From the NCBI GenBank assembly GCA_014338405.1, contig JTDE01000167.1:182876-246875 (forward strand): a stretch of 64,000 nt of DNA, read 5' to 3'. Positions 13,230 through 23,231 of the stretch are shown piece after piece. The translations under genes and the position numbers were made by a program. The notes under the pieces are model-generated. The model saw only the letters and a program-made list of their open reading frames with translations. It did no database searches and was not told where the DNA came from. This stretch comes from Paragonimus skrjabini miyazakii. Taxonomy: Eukaryota; Platyhelminthes; Trematoda; Plagiorchiida; Troglotrematidae. The number at the start of each line of letters is the position of its first letter. Position 1 is the stretch's first letter.

Positions 13230-15173
13230 TGACATTAGTGGCGCAAAACGATGAAAAAATAATATTCCAACAGGAAGGAAAATCTTGGTAAATTCAAAGA
13301 TATAATCAGTCTATGTCGGCAAAATGCTGTCGCTGACGTGCGATGTGATACTTACGTACCCGTTTGGCGGGTTTCTAACGTCTGATTGGTTGTGGTTTTT
13401 TGAATATCAAAGTATTTGCAGCTGAGTTGTTGAAATCCTTCAAAACTGAATCTGGTCGGAGTTACCGCCTTGACTTACGGTTTGCAGAGGCAAGCTGCTC
13501 ACTTAAGTTATTAGAACAGGACCAGAAGGTTTGCTCAACAAGTTTCTACGCTATTCACAATATATGGCAAATTCAAAGAAAACTCTGTAATTAGATGCTT
13601 TAGGACAAATTTCTAAACAAGCGGCGTAATTTAGATGAAACTCGTCAACTCCCTCAGGATTACCGTTTGAAATGGTTGTATTTATTATCAGTACGTGTTC
13701 GTCTTTTAACCTTCTGGAAGTGCAAAGTTCGTTCGCTCCAATGAAAAGAGTGCACAACTAGACACGTAGGTTTTCTGTTGAACATAAACCACAAAATATT
13801 CGTGTAATGATCCATCCGTATATTGCTGTGGTGTACAGTCATCCCCGTTTAGCCATCAGATCCTAAACATAGGTTAAACTTTATTCCATTCACTGATACT
13901 GAAATTGTCATACGTCTGTTTTATTCACTTCGTGCGAGTTTAGCGGTTTCAGCATAAAATAAACTGAGGTGGCCTATATTTCACACTCACATGCTACCTG
14001 CCTTTGTTTGACTGCTGTGTGTACTATGTTTGTCACGGTAGTAGAAGCTTCTCGAACACGAAATATTTCATCGCCGTAATCGAAGACAAAATGTACTTCT
14101 CCACCTATTTCTTCATCAGCAGTTTGTTCTACCATATTTGTGGTTCAGCCCACGCACTTCGTATCTGGTTCTTAACTCAGAAAAATAAGATAGAGCGATG
14201 TACGGTTAAAGACCTTTGGAGGACAGCCAATCAATACTGGTCAAAGCGAAGCGAATTAGTTACCACACCGCGGTAACTAAGTTTAGGCAGCTCTAATACG
14301 TCCGACAGGTTGATGAACTGAACAATAAAGTTTGTTGAAAATCTATTTATTTTGTCACTGCCATAGGTTTGTTCGCATATCTTAATTGTGAAGGGGAGAT
14401 AACGCGCTGTTCTAGTGTTTACACAATACAAAAGCTGTTAACGAACTTTTTCACCGTTTAACTTCTGGTGTGTAAATAGACTATACCGGATAACCATACC
14501 ATCGCCTGCAACACAAGGCAAAACGGTTTTTGTCAATATTGAACCCTACTGAAAATTTCTGAAAACCTTCTAAGTTTTCTGAACTGGCCAAGGACTATGG
14601 AGGGGACCTCTAGATAACTATAATTTGATCTATAGGACTCAATTACGTCGAACCTATGAAAACGATAGGCACAAAATCTTTGAACATAGATTCTAGAAAA
14701 AACAGGCGACACAAGAGAATTACGTGCGATTTTATACTGGGTGTAGCATAGCAAACTGATATTAAGGTGTCTGTGGTTTCTGGTGAAAAGATTACTTATA
14801 CTTCCGTTCCGACAAAAGATGTAGTGTTGACTAAGTTTGATTAAAACAGGTCTAGACTCTCAGCCAGACAAAGTTTAATCTGTGAATATCGATAAATGAC
14901 ATTAGAGATCCGAGTGCTTAGTCAGTAACTTTCTGAGAGGTCCATCTTCACTGGTTACTGACAGTAAGCAACTGCTATGAGATTCTTTTAGGTGAGACAG
15001 ACGGACAGTCTGACGACTGATGTCTAATAAGTTTCTGAGTACGTCGGTGAGGGAAACGCACTTGAGCTGAGCGTTTTCACACAAGCTGTTCAGTGAACGT
15101 TCCCTTAGTCTCTTCAGTTTGATAACCAGAAGATAAGAAGGCCAAGTTACGCTTTCACGAAAAAAGGTGGTAT
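13230..15173. other. no gene recognised
   Basis: No domain, tRNA-like box or repeat family was recognised. The open frames (up to 90 codons on plus at 14004-14276) have no splice borders that I trust. Confidence 0.5.
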
Positions 15174-15465
15174 GTTTTTTCAAGTTTAGCATCACCCACA
15201 ATTGGTCGCAGGTGTCGCATTCCCAAAGATACTAAATTCGACCCCTTTCGAAAAAAAACACTACACTCGAGTTTCGCTCTCGTTAGAGCTCGCCAGTAGT
15301 GCATATCATCGCCACTGCCGGGACTAGAATCGCAGCCACGTTGTTTATGAGGCAACCGTGTTTACCACTGCGCCACTGACCTCACATTAAGCACGACTGG
15401 ATTATCACATGTGGACGCTCAACCATTTTCGTCTGTGAGTAATGATCACGTTGCTCGATCGTCTC
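15174..15465 (-). repeat. Sm-alpha-like tRNA-derived SINE with hammerhead motif, copy 1
   Basis: Read on the minus strand, the copy runs through the 5' unit (ACGATCGAGCAAC), a tRNA-like head (GTCAGTGGCGCAGTGGTAAA, an A-box match), a degenerate B-box, a hammerhead-like segment (15258-15302) and a 3' tail ending near 15174. The same order is found in the copies at 20.0, 27.9, 46.9 and 55.8 kb. Internal A and B boxes are Pol III promoter elements. Schistosome Sm-alpha repeats are established to carry type I hammerheads; membership here is judged by architecture. Confidence 0.85.
15258..15302 (-). ncRNA. hammerhead ribozyme remnant, copy 1
   Basis: Minus-strand reading: stem I 5' strand GCACTA, core CTGGCGA, stem II hairpin GCTCTAACGAGAGC, then GAAAC, loop TCGA, GTG, and stem I 3' strand TAGTGT. 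The expected core is CTGANGA and the cleavage triplet should end in C, U or A. Here A6 is G and the cleavage-site base is G, so activity is not expected. Confidence 0.75.
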
Positions 15466-15475
15466 GATAGCGGTC

Positions 15476-15655
15476 CTGGCCGTGGCATGGATATGCACTA
15501 CTGACTAGCTCTAATAAAAGCGAACTTCGGGTCTAGTGTTTCTTTTTGAAAGAGGTCGGCTGAAAAGTCTATGGAAATGAGACAGTTGCGATCAACTGTG
15601 GGTGATGTTCAACTCGAAATTAAACAAAACCCCGACTACTCATCTATAATCTAAA
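15476..15655 (+). repeat. Sm-alpha-like SINE, 5'-truncated copy 2, head to head with copy 1
   Basis: The homology starts just after the B-box (ccgtggcatggatatgcact), runs through the hammerhead segment and continues to the element tail (ccccgactactcatct). It lies within about 10 bp of the 5' end of the minus-strand copy 1, so the pair forms an inverted repeat. The upstream tRNA-like head is absent. Confidence 0.8.
15495..15538 (+). ncRNA. hammerhead ribozyme remnant, copy 2
   Basis: Stem I strands (GCACTA / TAGTGT) persist. The core reads CTGACTA (G8 to T), stem II is weakened (GCTCTAATAAAAGC), and the GAAAC block has become GAACT. Not expected to cleave. Confidence 0.7.
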
Positions 15656-16129
15656 GGCGTTATGGTTATAATTGGACAGGATCTCACATTTCGTACACAA
15701 CCGACTGGAAGGACTTGATTCTTCCTATCAAGTTGAACTTTAACCTAAATGATCTTGATACAAGGAGATGTTGAGAGACCTAGTACTCTAGAGAAGGTGC
15801 ATTATTATGAATCTTAACATTCCCTGACAATTTTCAGTGCATTCACAGCTGTTGAGTGACTAAATTTGTTATTCTACATGTCGAACAAAATTCCAGTTTG
15901 AAACAGTTTGGTGTCATTTGTATGGTAGAAATGTGAGCACATGTTTCAGCGGTATCGTTCTGAAAGCCGTTCATTCTGCGCTTTTGCAGCGTTCGTCTTA
16001 CACTTTCTAATATCCGTCCATACTGAATGCCAACGCATCTTGCCTCCAGGCATTATTTAACTAAACGATGCATAGCCTCTTAACTGCGTACCGCACCTCT
16101 TTATAATATTTCTCTTTTCGCTCTCCGCA

Positions 16130-16440
16130 TTTGTTGCTGCCTATCACCTTTGCTCAGTACCGTGGGTGATCCGTTCTTTGAGGTGACTAATGTTGGATCA
16201 CACTAAACGATTTCCTATAGAACGGGTGGATGACCAAGTTTTAATTGGAAATTTTAGACCTCGTGGCGTGGCTTCGTAGCTCAGCTGGTAGAGCGCTTGT
16301 CGCGTTGAGACATGGTGTTTCTATCGCTGGTTCGAATCCAGCCGAATCCCTGACTTTTCACAGCTGGGTCTCATCTAAAATCATAAATATGCCAAGTTAC
16401 TCGTTAATAATACTCATTAGAAGCCTTTTCGTTTACCTGC
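16130..16440 (+). repeat. SINE-I (tRNA-derived), copy 1
   Basis: A tRNA-like head lies at 16270-16346: perfect A-box TAGCTCAGCTGG (16277-16288), perfect B-box GGTTCGAATCC (16329-16339), a 4-bp D stem (GCTC/GAGC), a 5-bp T stem (GCTGG/CCAGC) and a near-complete acceptor stem (GGCTTCG with CGAATCC, one mismatch). The anticodon arm does not form a normal 7-nt loop, so this is not called a working tRNA gene. A body (tcatctaaaatcataaatat, then gccaagttact) shared with five other copies in the window shows it is a SINE. A 103-codon frame across it is incidental. Confidence 0.8.
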
Positions 16441-16559
16441 TCGAAATTCATCATATGTACATGATTGACAAGACCGAACGAAGTTTTAAGCAACCATATG
16501 TTTTGCATGCTAAACTCGGCGTTCTTCAAATTTTAGTCCCTACGCCACAATGCTAGGAA

Positions 16560-16890
16560 GATCCCCGAATTTATTTATTATGTCAAATAAGACACAACTG
16601 TGAAAAAACCAGGCTTCGACTGGATCGGAACCAGCGACAGGAACACCATGCCTCAAAGCGGCAAGCACTCTACCAGCTGAGCTACGAAGCCATGCCAGGA
16701 GCTCTGAAATTTCCCATTTGGACTCGGTTACCCACCCATCTCACTGTCTCATATGGAATCCACCAAATGATCCAAGGAATCGACTACCGCTGTAGGATTT
16801 CTCAACTAGTTCACGCTGGAATCCACCAACGCCACTGATGAGCATAGGAATTGTATTACTAACAAGTAGTTCGGCAGATTTATGATTTTA
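16560..16890 (-). repeat. SINE-I, copy 2 (inverted)
   Basis: Minus-strand copy of the element at 16.2 kb. Its tRNA-like head is at 16620-16695 (A-box intact, B-box GGTTCCGATCC changed at one position). It also carries more upstream sequence, including a twice-occurring GGTGGATTCCA/GTGGATTCCAG motif (about 16750-16830), and reaches an AT-rich end, TAAAATCATAAATCTGCC. It is convergent with copy 1. Confidence 0.8.
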
Positions 16891-16921
16891 TATGTTACCC
16901 AACTAAAATCATAAATCTGCC
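16873..16921. repeat. perfect 18-bp inverted repeat at a SINE-I junction
   Basis: GGCAGATTTATGATTTTA at 16873-16890 is followed, after a 13-nt spacer, by its exact reverse complement at 16904-16921. Extending outward, 25 of 27 positions pair. The motif is the AT-rich end of SINE-I, so this marks the junction between copy 2 (minus) and a tail of a further plus-strand copy reaching about 16960. Confidence 0.85.
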
Positions 16922-16959
16922 AAATTACTTATTGGTACTATGTCATACGAGTTGAGAGT

Positions 16960-19909
16960 GTATATTATCGAAAAAACATTGCAGTTATCCTTTTGTACAT
17001 GTCAGAAAATGTCGCTACTGCTTTATGGATTATATGTGTTAAACCAGTCTGTCATTACTGCCGACCTAAACCCAACTAAAAGTAATCAATGTATCCATTC
17101 CAGTGAGTCTTCAATGAAGTTGATATATACAGTTTTTCAGCTGAAATGAACTTTGCCCTAGAATTAAACTGATGTCACCTAGATCCTAGTAACTATTATT
17201 CGCTCAATATTAGCATACCGAAGCGCCCCATAAATGATATCAGTTGGTCTCTCTCACTACATTCTTCCGTTGGATAACGTTTTAGGAAGACCATAATTTT
17301 GTCGCGGTTGTGTTTTCCGATTTAATTCGATAACTTCACAAATACAGGCAATCTGGTTCTGTTCAGAATATTCCGGTGCACATTTTGCCAGCTGGAACTT
17401 AGACTCTGCAGTGGATTGCAGTGATTTAGACAGGAAGAAACAGTGAAGGTAACATAGGGTGGTCTTATAACCTTGATATAAAGTAGTTCCATGTTAAATT
17501 TTTATCCAACTAATTTGCCGTTTAATATAGTTCGTCAACTTCTCTTGCTCATGTAAAAAAAAATATGTCGGAGTTTCGTAAAATAGAGTTTCTTCTGCTG
17601 GTAAGTAAGTTGTCATTATCCGGATTAATTGTAATGTGTAAGTATACATATTAATTCGCCACCTGATGTGATCAGCGGCCTGCTCTGCACAGTGGTTTGT
17701 CAAGTGAATTGGCTCTGTCAGTGTTGGTTGTACGATGTTCGAATGAACGTTTGCACTGCTTTCGCGATTACTGATTCTTCGAGTGGACACATTATTTGTG
17801 TGCTTGTAGTGTTGACAGAAAAGGGCTCGCTGGTTGTATAGCTACCAGAGGCGGTTTCAAGTCATTCTGTATACGTGGCTACAAACATAAGTGAGAACAG
17901 CTCACTGATGGGTGTGTGTATATGTGCGAAACTTAATATATCTCAGTATTCTGGACGAACCACAGAACAGCTAGCTAAAACATGTGACTAGAACCACGGT
18001 ATGAAACTTTGGACATTGATAGTGGTATTGTTGTTTCAAGGACTGGAACCATTGTTTATTAACAAAGTTTATTGTGTGACGATATCCTTGGTCAAAGTGG
18101 GCTCATTAGTGAAGTATCATTATTGTTGTAAACGATGAGCATTTTACACTGAGCATGCTACTTGTGCAAGTGTCTGGATCCCCTACATTATCAAGGGCAA
18201 GACATAAATGAATCCCAGAAAAGTCACCAATAAGTTACTGGATTTGGGGTTGCAAATTAGCCAGAAAATGCCGTATTTAATTTCATCCAGATGAGATCAG
18301 TAGCCGTAAACATGTCAAAAAGCCCTTCAGTCATCTGTTCTTTGTTCATAACGTATTAAGCGGTTCAATGATGGTTGTGGTTGCGCATGAGCAAGTACAT
18401 TGCAGCTACTTTGAAAGCCGATAAAAACTACAGCCAATAATTTGTCTAATGGTGAATTTGAGAGATGGAGGTTTCTCAAGTTGAACAAAACAATGAGAGT
18501 ATTTCCAAAGTATGGTACAACCCATTAAAACATGACATTTAATGAAGTGTTATCCATTCTGGAGAGAAGGGTAAAATGTCTAACCACAAACTAAAAATGC
18601 TCCACGACACCCATAGTTCATTAGTTTCATAGATCGTTGCGTGCGTGAGTAAGATCTTTGCTTTTACGTTCCTGTCTCCGCGCTGGTCGGTGTGTTAGAC
18701 GGTATAAGCAAAAAGTAAATTGAACTAAATAAAACGTAAATTCAATGAAACTGCTGGCTACAATGATTTCAGTAAGGAACACTGAAACAGAATTAAACAA
18801 CATTCAGTCAAACATGCACAGTTGGTGACCTGTGAGACCGATATGATGAAGCGGTTAGGAATCTTGTAGTACCGGTTATCTCTCGCGTATGTGTCGATCG
18901 ACTAATATTGCCAAACTCCCAACCAACTCAGCAGTGACCACAGAGCTAAGCAGTGCGTCCCAGTGTGAACAGACCTCAACCGTGAAACAGTTGTTTCTGC
19001 AGAGTAGCTCGCTTGTTCCATCACTCAGGTTTGACAAACGTCCTCTTAAACGTTCATACTTACTTAGTGGTAGGAGGTATGCCAATAGATGGATGACCCG
19101 GAGTGTGGAATATTTTGTAGATAGAAATTGGGACTCTCTTGAGGTGTCTGTAATTCACTGATAATTGATCTAATTCTATCAGTCTTTGCGAGTGGGGGTT
19201 TTCCTGAGTTCCATAATTCCTCTACTAACCTGTTTGTTTACGCTTCCAGATAAATGTTTAGCAACCAAAAGAATTGCAGAGAGCTTTTTGAAAGAAAACA
19301 ACATTTTCCTCCAAATACAGTGGAATGCATCTTGTCCTTTTATTGTTCTCAACTGTGTTTTGTGGCAGTGCGAGATTACTTCCACCTGAGGAATGCTTAG
19401 TAACATGGCCTCAAAGCAAACTGTTCTATTTTACAGTCATTTTTCATAGCCCTATTGATCCAACCTCATTTTCGCTCCTTTCACTCCTTACTTTTACTAT
19501 TGTTTTCATTTTGGAGATCCGAAACTTCGTCATTTTCTGTGCATGGTATGCTATCATCTGTTAAAACATATATGAACGGTGAAGAACCAAACGTACCCAC
19601 ATTTACTCATAGTATCCATTTTACCTTTTCTGAGATTATTTTTGACACTTCAGGATATGTGCAGTTTTCCGTAATTCACTTTTGTGAATGTATAAATTAT
19701 GTTGATGAGAGATTCTGCGTAAGCCAGAGTCGTTAGTCTGCGGGCAACTCGGGGAAAGCGTGCATTAAAATGACCAGACATATACATGTCACGTTAGGGT
19801 CGGGGACATAACGTCTCACCTGTAGAATAGAAGCTATCAACCTGGAAACAATATGCCTTAAATTATGTGCAGTGGAAAAGACTCATGCGATTTGGGAGAT
19901 CACCTAATT
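16960..19909. other. no gene recognised
   Basis: Nothing beyond short open frames. A minus frame at 17494-17790 (98 codons) and a plus frame at 18889-19161 (90 codons) have no recognisable domain. A gtaagtaagt motif at 17602 lacks a matching upstream acceptor. Confidence 0.45.
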
Positions 19910-20036
19910 GTTAGTAACGATCAGGTTGCCCGATCGCCTCAAAGAGTTTCGCTCTCATTATAGCTAGTCAGTAATGCATATCCTTCCCACTGCCTGGACC
20001 AGAATTGCGCCCACGCTTTTCATGAGGCAACCTTGG
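19910..20036 (-). repeat. Sm-alpha-like SINE, partial copy 3 (short-junction form)
   Basis: Minus-strand reading: tRNA-like head remnant, hammerhead half-site (19944-19977), then a direct join GAAACTC-TTTGAGGCGATCGG into sequence that in the 55.6 kb copy lies far upstream of the tRNA head. About 300 bp of the long form are therefore absent. It abuts plus-strand copy 4. Confidence 0.75.
19944..19977 (-). ncRNA. hammerhead ribozyme remnant, copy 3 (3' part missing)
   Basis: Minus-strand reading: GCATTA, core CTGACTA (G8 to T), stem II GCTATAATGAGAGC, GAAAC, then the sequence leaves the ribozyme at stem III. The cleavage triplet and stem I 3' strand are absent. Confidence 0.65.
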
Positions 20037-20205
20037 TTGAGCGTTCACATATAATAGTTCATTCGTGCCTAATGTGAGGTCACTGGAGCAGTGATAAACA
20101 AGGTTGACTCATGAAAAGCGTGGCCGGAGTTCTAGTCCCGGTAGTGGCAAAGATATGCATTACTGACAAGCTCTAATGAGAGCAAAACTCTTCGGGGCGA
20201 TACGG
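20037..20205 (+). repeat. Sm-alpha-like SINE, partial copy 4 (short-junction form), head to head with copy 3
   Basis: The copy runs from the pre-tRNA segment (tgagcgttcacatataatag) through an A-box-like stretch (tgaggtcactggagcagtg), a B-box remnant (gttctagtcccgg), the hammerhead half-site, and the same short junction (aaactcttcggggcgat) seen in copy 3. The paired region is an inverted repeat of roughly 110 bp arms with a hinge near 20036. Confidence 0.8.
20157..20190 (+). ncRNA. hammerhead ribozyme remnant, copy 4 (3' part missing)
   Basis: GCATTA, core CTGACAA (general-acid position G8 is A), an intact stem II hairpin GCTCTAATGAGAGC, then AAAAC (general-base position G12 is A). The 3' strand is replaced by the short junction. 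No activity expected. Confidence 0.7.
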
Positions 20206-23135
20206 AACATAATTTCAATGTTGTGCCAACGTATATTGTCTAGTTCCAATTCTACTCACGTAGTACTAAGTACGACTGCTTCCCTGATCCTACCTCATTG
20301 GAAGAAGGGACAGACTAACGTTTGTGTTCATCGCACAAACGATTCAGCTGTTACACTGCGTTAAATGGAGATGCATCCGAACCTTGAGTTTAACATTCGT
20401 ACTGAGATGTTTTGTTAATGTTTCATATCTGCATGCGTTTCATCTGGTGAACTAGTGCATTCTGATGCCTTCCAAGAAAGCAAACTAACAATTGTCGACT
20501 AATGTATAATGTATATATCTAACCTTCGTTTTTTCACGGCATAATCGTAGTAATTTACACCGCGATGTCACTCGGACAATATAAAACAAAATATAATAAA
20601 CCTGATGCATGGCTTAGTTGGTCGCTTCCAATTATGTTAAATACACTGTAAAGTCCACCCACCGGGGTCGTCTGTTCAACAAAGTCATAGTTCAACGGAA
20701 ACCATATCGGAACCGGCCTTGGCTGTTCCTTGGCGACGGGCGTCTGTTTTTGGGGATAGATGTACAACCACATACCAAGGTACAAATGCCTTAGTTTTGG
20801 CAAGGCAGACGCTGATTCGTTGTACAGGTCTGAAATATCGTTGCTAATTGCTTCAACTGTAGACTAGCATGTATGTGTGTGACGTCGGGAAGGTAGAATG
20901 TTTAAGAGCTGGTAATATTAACAAGATATTTGTCGGTGTGATTGTCAACAAACAGGCGCTGGAAACTAACCCAAATGAAGTATCGGATTTTCATTACTGA
21001 GAACTCAGACAGTGTCCAGAAAAGTGTTCTTCCTACAAAAATCTGGCATATTTCTCATCATTACTGCACAATAATTATCACTGAAAACGTTTATCAGATG
21101 GGTATAGTAGTTTATTCTTGATAAACTGCGCTACGACCGACCTATCCTTCACAGCTACAGTAAAGTTACTGAGAATACCTTTCGTGTTTCCTCAACATTT
21201 TAAGCTACATTATTTTACTTGCTAAAAATAAGTGTTTTATGGAGACTTTACGTTGATTAATACGTTTGGCAAAATACGATTTAAGATGACTCTGTACATC
21301 ATGTAACTAATCAAACGATTCCTCTGTAGACTGTGAGTAAATATTAGACTAGTAGCATATTGTACATTATAGGTGATCTAATGACATGTGCTTCTAGGTG
21401 AATCATTGTCGTCTGGTTGTTAGAATAAAATCCTGTTGTCAAATTATTTTCAGTAAGTCTACTTACCTATTCATTCTAAACCCAAATGCGTGGAAAATTT
21501 AAGGTTTATACAACTATTGTGGTTCGACTAAGGCTAGTGATCAACAGTTGTGTCTAACTTTGGAAAAGTAAGATTCCAGTCAGAAAGTAAACAGAGCTGT
21601 CTCTGACTCGTAAATCTGATCATATGTTTTTTTTATGTGTGAAACTGATACTCCGCCGATAACTCTGTTAACCTGAAAGCCTACATGAATATATAACAAT
21701 TATCACATATCTCCCAGCTATTTGGATTTATATGAAACAGCATTCCCAGGTGACACAGAGATTCTCTGATTCTCTCTAGAAAGAATAACCTCACGTCATC
21801 CATGTGACCAAGCATGTAGCAGTAGCTGCTGTAACCTAAGAACTAATTTGGTGTTGCCCGAAACGTCAACAGTACAACTTAGTCAATTTGCCTTCAGCAT
21901 TTGAAAGCCCGAACTGATTTTCCTAAAATTTAGTGCGAAGCATTCGCATGAGTGTTTTCAACCCGACCTGCAACTCTTTGTCTCTTATTTATACAATACT
22001 TCAAGAAACGGACTCATTTCTGGCCAGTTTCCGCTGTTATCCTGTTGTTTCCTGTACCACTTCTCTCTTGACATTTTGTAAGATTGATTTCAGAAACGTG
22101 AACTCATTCATTCAGCACTGATCGTTGATCAACTATTTGTGTGTACGGCCACATCACATGACAAACTCGCAAACTTTTACCCACCCTAATTGACTAGCAC
22201 GTGATCAGATACTTAACAAATACGATCGAATATGTTGCTATTTTTGATTGACTTTGTAAAACTTACTTAACTTGTTCTGGCGATTAAATCGAATGGAAAT
22301 TTGAAGACGCGAAAAGTATAGGAGGTCCAGTGAAATAATCTTTCCTTCAGAATACTAGACAAGTTATCTATTTCAGATAGCTAAGCAAAGCAAGTGACTT
22401 GAACTGAGGGATTCTGTAGAACAAAAGACACAAAGTGTAAGATAAGCAGACGGAAATAAGTGAGTCTTAGAAAACTAACCACCTAAATGAGTGCCTTACA
22501 GAATAGAGGAATTTTAGACTCAAAATAAAATCAATATTTCCAACAAACGTTTGTTCGTGGCTCTGCATTGAAGGGTTCGCAAAACAAAATAACGATGTCT
22601 GAGCTAGGATGAGTTCCTGACTGCACAACGTGTTGCCCCGAAGGCGTACATAAAGAGCTGTGATTTCCTTTACATCAGTCAATCCGTTTATTACTAACTC
22701 GTGACCAACGATCAAACGATCGGCGATTGAACGGCTAAAGTCAGCAGTTCGTGAGACAAAAATCTGAGATTTCAAGCTTACAGTTCCATGCACTCATATA
22801 AAATGACTTTTACAAGTTATTGGTTCAAGAGAATGTGTGCAAAATATATCCGAGAGGTTCATCCAGTGAAGACCTATTTCTTCTTCAACCTAATACGGGT
22901 TCACTCCTGGTAAACTGTTCACTTTTTATCACATTATTGCACAAACCCATTGTTAGGTGATCATGTTTTTTCCGTACTTTCAGCCACCATTGATCACCCA
23001 TTAGACACAAGGGCATTCACGACGCCTTTGCCCTGCTTAGTGTATTGACTGGCGGAATTGCGTACACTGAGCATGACGCGTAGGTGCTTCTATCCGGAAT
23101 ATGGACTTACCGGTACCAATGTTTACTTGTTACAG
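20206..23135. other. no gene recognised
   Basis: No repeat family or domain recognised. Minus frames at 20555-20803 (82 codons, proline-rich start) and 22467-22793 (108 codons) read like possible peptides but lack consensus splice borders and match no family I know. Confidence 0.45.
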
Positions 23136-23231
23136 TTTGTCATGCCGTGTCCTGTACAGTCATCTCACCAAATGAAAAGTGATGAAGATAACACAGGTTT
23201 CCAAGCTGTCAGGCTAGATATCACGCGCAAG
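23136..23231 (+). CDS. candidate internal exon, unknown product
   Basis: A strong acceptor (tttacttgttacag, ending 23135) and a good donor (CAAG|GTAGGTAAC at 23232) bound 96 nt, exactly 32 codons in phase 0. It is open only in that frame; both other frames hit TGA. The peptide begins FVMPCPVQSS and ends VRLDITRK. I recognise no domain. Its phase does not match the 4655-4795 candidate, so they cannot be adjacent exons of one transcript. Confidence 0.25.

Noticed and set aside
16270..16346. Functional tRNA gene
   Set aside because: Boxes and most stems are present, but the anticodon arm gives no normal 7-nt loop, and the same sequence recurs with a common body in five other copies, so it is a SINE head.
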